From the NCBI GenBank assembly GCA_035518715.1, contig DATIXJ010000019.1:1-62989 (forward strand): a DNA stretch of 62,989 nucleotides, in the 5' to 3' direction. The stretch is from DATIXJ01 sp035518715 (GTDB lineage: Bacteria > Bacteroidota > Ignavibacteria > UBA10030 > SZUA-254). The first letter of the stretch is position 1; the number at the start of each line of letters is the position of its first letter. Below, piece by piece: positions 59,446 to 62,989 of this stretch. The translations under genes were made by a program, and so were the position numbers. The notes under the pieces are model-generated. The model did no database searches. It was not told the DNA's origin and saw only the letters and a list, made by a program, of their open reading frames with translations.

Positions 59446-59474
59446 TTGTTTTTTGTAGAAAAATGGAGTATATT
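59446..59474 (+). promoter_or_regulatory. candidate promoter of yggS operon
   Basis: TTGTTT (59446-59451), a 17-base spacer and TATATT (59469-59474). The predicted transcription start would leave only about 10 bases of leader before ATG 59491. Divergent from the TPR promoter. Confidence 0.48.
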
Positions 59475-59490
59475 AAGTATTTCGATCTCG

Positions 59491-60177
59491 ATGATTGCGG
59501 AAAATATTCAGCATCAACGCGAACGGATTGCAGCAGTCTGTGCACGGATAGGAAGAAAACCCGAAGAAATTTCGCTTCTCGCAGTCACAAAATCGTTTTC
59601 CGTTGAGCTTATGCGCGAGGCGGTTGATGCCGGGATCTCGGAAGTGGGAGAAAATTATGTCCAGGAACTTCTCCCCAAACATAACGAGCTGGCAGACCGG
59701 AAAATCCGATGGCATTTTATCGGACACCTGCAATCGAACAAAGTCAAGAGCATTGCCCCGTGGATCAATGTGATCCAGACAGTCGATTCGGTATCCCTCG
59801 GGGAGCAGATCGCAAAACGTGCCGGTGAGTTGAACCGCACCATCGAAGTGCTGATGGAAGTGAATACTTCCGGCGAACCGGCGAAATTCGGCATTCATCC
59901 GCAGGAAGTGTCCGTGCTGGCGAAACGCCTTTCGGATCTTCCGAATATACGGCTCACGGGGTTGATGACGATCGGCCCTCTTCTTCCTGACCCCGAATCC
60001 GCACGCCCGGCGTTCCGGGAATTGCGGCGGGTCAGAGATGATCTGGCGAAACAGGGCATCGTTCTTCCTCAGCTCTCGATGGGGATGACCGGTGATCTGG
60101 AAATTGCTGTCGAGGAAGGATCGACAATCGTCCGCATCGGAACGGGCATTTTTGGCAGGAGGAGTAAACATCAGTAG
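59491..60177 (+). CDS. yggS: YggS/PROSC family PLP-binding protein
   Basis: A 228-residue single-domain PLP protein that regulates PLP homeostasis. 'LLAVTKSF' with Lys34 for the PLP Schiff base, 'EVGENYVQE', 'WHFIGHLQSNK', 'VLMEVNTSGEPAKFGI', 'LTGLMTIGPL' and 'LSMGMTGDLEIAVEEGSTIVRIGTGIFG' are all typical. ATG 59491 is preferred over the longer frame from 59446. The purine nucleoside phosphorylase gene follows after 14 bases. Confidence 0.95.
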   Translation: MIAENIQHQRERIAAVCARIGRKPEEISLLAVTKSFSVELMREAVDAGISEVGENYVQELLPKHNELADRKIRWHFIGHLQSNKVKSIAPWINVIQTVDSVSLGEQIAKRAGELNRTIEVLMEVNTSGEPAKFGIHPQEVSVLAKRLSDLPNIRLTGLMTIGPLLPDPESARPAFRELRRVRDDLAKQGIVLPQLSMGMTGDLEIAVEEGSTIVRIGTGIFGRRSKHQ

Positions 60178-60191
60178 CAGGATTTCGCAGT

Positions 60192-61025
60192 ATGAGCATG
60201 AAATTAAGAAAACACATTCGTGAGGCGCTCGCGTTCATCCGCAAGAAAACGAAGATGAAACCGGAAATCGGCATCATCCTCGGGACCGGGCTGGGCGGAT
60301 TGGCCAGGGAAATCAAAGAGGAAGTGGAGCTGGAATATGAAGATATCCCCCATTTTCCAGTCTCAACGGTCGAATCGCATCATGGTAAGCTCATCTTTGG
60401 TACGCTTGCAGGCAAGCAGGTTGTGGCAATGCAGGGCCGCTTCCACTACTATGAAGGATATACGCTTCAGCAGGTGACGTTTCCGGTTCGCGTAATGTCA
60501 AAGAAAGTCGGGCTCGGGGTTGAAACGCTGCTGATTTCCAATGCGGCCGGAGGCCTGAATCCCGAATTCCGGAAAGGCGATCTCATGGTCATTACCGACC
60601 ATATCAACTTGCAGGGCGACAATCCGCTGATCGGTCCGAACGACGAAGAGATGGGTCCGCGGTTTCCCGACATGTCGGAACCGTACTGTCGTGAGCTCAT
60701 CAATCTCTCCAGAAACGTTGCCTCCGATCTGAAGATTACGATTCAAAGCGGGGTCTTTGTTTCCGTCCAGGGACCGAATCTCGAAACGCGCGCGGAATAC
60801 CGCTTCCTGCGCGGCATCGGTGCCGATGCGGTCGGCATGTCTACCGTTCCGGAAAATATCGTCGCCAATCATATGGGAATGCACTGCTTCGGAATCTCGA
60901 TCATCACCGATGAGTGCTTCCCCGACACACTCAAGCCGGTCACGGTGGAAGAAGTTATCGCAGTTGCGAACAAGGCGGAACCGAAGCTGACAAAAATCAT
61001 GAAGGAAATGGTGGGTAGACTCTGA
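60192..61025 (+). CDS. punA: purine-nucleoside phosphorylase, trimeric type
   Basis: A 277-residue trimeric PNP/MTAP-family enzyme. 'ILGTGLGGLA' (residues 29-38), 'GRFHYYEGY', 'LISNAAGGLN', 'PNLETRAEYR' (Glu198, base-binding) and 'VGMSTVPE' are intact. The residue corresponding to human PNP Asn243 is Asp240 in 'SIITDECFPD', which in human PNP mutants broadens use toward 6-aminopurines; this could allow adenosine/deoxyadenosine phosphorolysis. It releases (deoxy)ribose 1-phosphate, which feeds pentose/deoxyribose catabolism including DeoC. It is in an operon with yggS. Confidence 0.94.
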   Translation: MSMKLRKHIREALAFIRKKTKMKPEIGIILGTGLGGLAREIKEEVELEYEDIPHFPVSTVESHHGKLIFGTLAGKQVVAMQGRFHYYEGYTLQQVTFPVRVMSKKVGLGVETLLISNAAGGLNPEFRKGDLMVITDHINLQGDNPLIGPNDEEMGPRFPDMSEPYCRELINLSRNVASDLKITIQSGVFVSVQGPNLETRAEYRFLRGIGADAVGMSTVPENIVANHMGMHCFGISIITDECFPDTLKPVTVEEVIAVANKAEPKLTKIMKEMVGRL

Positions 61026-61026
61026 A

Positions 61027-61254
61027 ATGATCACTTCTCTCGGAAAGGTGCTGGTTCTTCTCGGCATCGTGATCACCGGTATCGGTTTCGTGATGATGTT
61101 TTCCGATAAGATCCCGTTTCTCGGCCGGCTGCCGGGAGATATCAGTGTCAAGAGAGAAAATTTTCAGGTCTATATTCCGATTACGACGAGCATTCTGATC
61201 AGCGTGGCGGCGAGCGTGATACTCTGGCTCATCTCGCTGGTGAATAAGAAATGA
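61027..61254 (+). CDS. DUF2905 membrane protein
   Basis: A 75-residue DUF2905 protein. Two membrane helices (about 5-25 and 50-70) flank 'IPFLGRLPGDISVKRENFQVYIPI', the family signature. Function unknown. It starts right after the PNP stop and lies 22 bases before ileS. It is common next to housekeeping genes in many bacteria. Confidence 0.92.
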   Translation: MITSLGKVLVLLGIVITGIGFVMMFSDKIPFLGRLPGDISVKRENFQVYIPITTSILISVAASVILWLISLVNKK

Positions 61255-61276
61255 ACTTGGATGATGTGGTCTTCTG

Positions 61277-62989
61277 ATGTTCAAGGAACTCACAGATAAA
61301 ATCAATTACTCTGAAGTGGAGCTTTCCATCCTGAAATTCTGGAAGGAAAGCAGAATCTTCGAGAAGAGCGTTTCAACCCGGGATGCGCAAAAAGGGTTCA
61401 CATTTTATGAAGGACCGCCCACGGCGAACGGCAGGCCCGGCATCCATCATGTCATGAGCAGAACGCTGAAGGATCTGGTCTGCCGGTATAAGACGATGCG
61501 CGGCTATCAGGTCCACCGGAAAGCCGGATGGGATACCCACGGACTTCCCGTGGAGATTGAAGTCGAGAAGATGCTCGGCTTCAAACACAAAGACGACATT
61601 GTCAAATTCGGAGTCGCGAAGTTCAACGAAGAATGCCGGAAATCTGTCTGGAAGTATAAAGCGGAGTGGGAACAGCTGACCGAGCGGATGGGCTACTGGG
61701 TCGACATGAGCGACCCGTACATCACGTTCACCAACAACTATATTGAATCGATCTGGTGGGCGTTGAAGCGCTACTTCGATGCAGGACTGATCTACAAGGG
61801 ATATAAAATTCAGCCCTACTGTCCCCGGTGTGAAACACCTCTATCGTCGCACGAAGTATCACTCGGATATGAAGACGTCAAGGACGTCAGCGTTTACGTC
61901 AAGTTTCGCGCGAAAGGAGTGGAGAATACCTATTTTCTTGTCTGGACGACGACGCCTTGGACGCTCATCTCAAATGTCGCGCTCGCGGTGCATCCCGACA
62001 TCCCGTATGTGAAAGTTCTTCACAAGGATCAGTACCTCATACTCGCGGAAGCACGGCTGCAGGTTCTTGAAGGGGAATATTCAGTTGTCGAACGCTTTCC
62101 CGGAACGGCGCTCGTGAAGAAAGAATATGAGAGACTGTTCGATTATCACACCGTAAAGGAGAAGGGCTGGTATGTCGTTGGAGCGGATTTTGTTACCGTT
62201 GAGGATGGATCCGGTATCGTGCATATGGCTCCGGCATACGGAGAGGATGATTACCAGACATCGAAGGTGTATGGGCTTCCCACAATTCATCCGGTGAACA
62301 AGAGCGGTGAATTTGGTCCGGAAGTGAAAGACTTTGCGGGACTTTTTGTCAAGGACGCAGATCCGCTCATTATCCAGAACCTGAAAGGGCGCGGGCTTCT
62401 CTATAAGAAGGAAACGATCACGCACAGTTATCCCCACTGCTGGCGGTGCAAAACGCCTCTTCTGTACTACGCGCGTGACTCGTGGTATATCGCCACGACG
62501 AAATATGCAAAGCGGATGGTTGAGCTCAATAATGAGATTCACTGGTATCCGCCGGAAGTGGGTTCGGGTCGGTTCGGCAACTGGCTGGAAGAGAACAAGG
62601 ACTGGTCGCTCTCACGGGACCGGTTTTGGGGGACTCCGCTGCCAATCTGGATTTGTGAAAAATGCGGTATGCAACATTGCGTCGGCAGCGTCGAAGAATA
62701 TCGTAAGGGGCAGGGTGTTCGGGAACCCCTCGATCTGCACAAGCCGTTTGTGGACGATGTGACATTTTTGTGCCAGTGTGGCGGCAAGATGAAAAGAACT
62801 CCGGAGCTTATCGATGTCTGGTTCGATTCGGGAGGGATGCAGTTTGCCCAGTGGCATTATCCCTTTGAGAACAAGGACCTGCTCGACAGCGGTGAGCAGC
62901 ATCCGGCAGATTATATTTGTGAAGGAATTGACCAGACGCGCGGATGGTTCTATTCACTCCATTCGATCAGCACGTTTCTTTTTGATGCG
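61277..62989 (+). CDS. ileS: isoleucyl-tRNA synthetase, IleRS2 type, 5' part
   Basis: The first 571 codons of a class I isoleucine--tRNA ligase; the gene continues past the window. The catalytic signature usually written HxGH reads 'GIHH' in 'GPPTANGRPGIHHV', i.e. the first and third residues are swapped. 'GWDTHGLPVEIEVEK', 'YCPRCETPLS', 'VWTTTPWTLISNVAL' (editing domain), 'SRDRFWGTPLPIW' and 'DVWFDSGGMQFAQ' are typical of the IleRS2 branch. IleRS2 is generally mupirocin-insensitive, and the swapped motif is linked to very high resistance. The KMSKS loop is outside the window. Confidence 0.95.
   Translation, partial: MFKELTDKINYSEVELSILKFWKESRIFEKSVSTRDAQKGFTFYEGPPTANGRPGIHHVMSRTLKDLVCRYKTMRGYQVHRKAGWDTHGLPVEIEVEKMLGFKHKDDIVKFGVAKFNEECRKSVWKYKAEWEQLTERMGYWVDMSDPYITFTNNYIESIWWALKRYFDAGLIYKGYKIQPYCPRCETPLSSHEVSLGYEDVKDVSVYVKFRAKGVENTYFLVWTTTPWTLISNVALAVHPDIPYVKVLHKDQYLILAEARLQVLEGEYSVVERFPGTALVKKEYERLFDYHTVKEKGWYVVGADFVTVEDGSGIVHMAPAYGEDDYQTSKVYGLPTIHPVNKSGEFGPEVKDFAGLFVKDADPLIIQNLKGRGLLYKKETITHSYPHCWRCKTPLLYYARDSWYIATTKYAKRMVELNNEIHWYPPEVGSGRFGNWLEENKDWSLSRDRFWGTPLPIWICEKCGMQHCVGSVEEYRKGQGVREPLDLHKPFVDDVTFLCQCGGKMKRTPELIDVWFDSGGMQFAQWHYPFENKDLLDSGEQHPADYICEGIDQTRGWFYSLHSISTFLFDA

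Noticed and set aside
1..62989. tRNA, rRNA, CRISPR, insertion sequence or phage genes
   Set aside because: No cloverleaf, spacer-repeat pattern, transposase or integrase was seen; only hairpins and protein-coding repeats were found.

Overview
The window reads as a chromosomal segment of a free-living Gram-negative bacterium of the Bacteroidota/Chlorobiota-Ignavibacteria group. This is inferred, not proven. The reasons are: a PorQ-like protein of the type IX secretion system (T9SS); several very long secreted proteins ending in the NPFNPST...GVYFYR type of T9SS sorting tail; an S46 dipeptidyl-peptidase; an IleRS2-type isoleucyl-tRNA synthetase; and DUF2905 and DUF3109 proteins. No tRNA, rRNA, CRISPR array, insertion sequence or phage gene was found. 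Gene density is high and most genes sit in short co-directional runs.

Layout. 1-850 is the 3' end of an Ig-like surface protein. 851-2826 (-) is deoC followed by two overlapping SPOR lipoprotein genes. 2997-3938 (+) is porQ-like. 3940-11761 (-) is a long run: AMMECR1 and MEMO1 family proteins, a DUF2520 dehydrogenase, a crotonase, an unknown membrane-anchored protein, glycyl-tRNA synthetase, an OmpA-like lipoprotein, a TPR protein and a ZIP metal transporter. 11913-18826 (+) holds a sugar-phosphate mutase, a bacterial-microcompartment-type pentamer protein (EutN/CcmL), dprA, a DUF3109 protein, rpoN, hslV and hslU. 18879-20432 (-) has DUF3467 and TPR proteins; 20673-22436 (+) is a HIT protein and icd. 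22628-29032 (-) carries two large T9SS cargo proteins with beta-propeller-like repeats. 29151-34668 (+) is clpS, alaS, gmhA, a polyprenyl-phosphate sugar transferase and a small membrane protein. 34758-46871 (-) is an SdrD-repeat T9SS cargo, an S46 peptidase, a VOC protein, a histidine kinase, purA, a STAS protein, secF and secD. 47105-48835 (+) is a GH10-like secreted hydrolase. 48849-51350 (-) is a TRAP substrate-binding protein with a TatT partner and a small secreted protein. 51508-53692 (+) is a two-component system. 53689-59348 (-) is a metallopeptidase/propeller/barrel protein, larE and a TPR protein. 59491-62989 (+) is yggS, purine nucleoside phosphorylase, DUF2905 and the 5' part of ileS.

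How the genes relate. Envelope export (secDF, porQ, T9SS cargo, S46 peptidase, OmpA-like and SPOR lipoproteins) dominates. The most intriguing thread is DeoC with a helix-plus-cysteine N-terminal extension resembling a microcompartment encapsulation peptide, an isolated BMC vertex protein about 10 kb away, and a purine nucleoside phosphorylase that carries Asp where 6-oxopurine-specific enzymes carry Asn. Together these could form a (deoxy)nucleoside-catabolic route whose aldehyde step is compartmentalised. Many upstream regions share a promoter close to TTGACT-17-TATATT.
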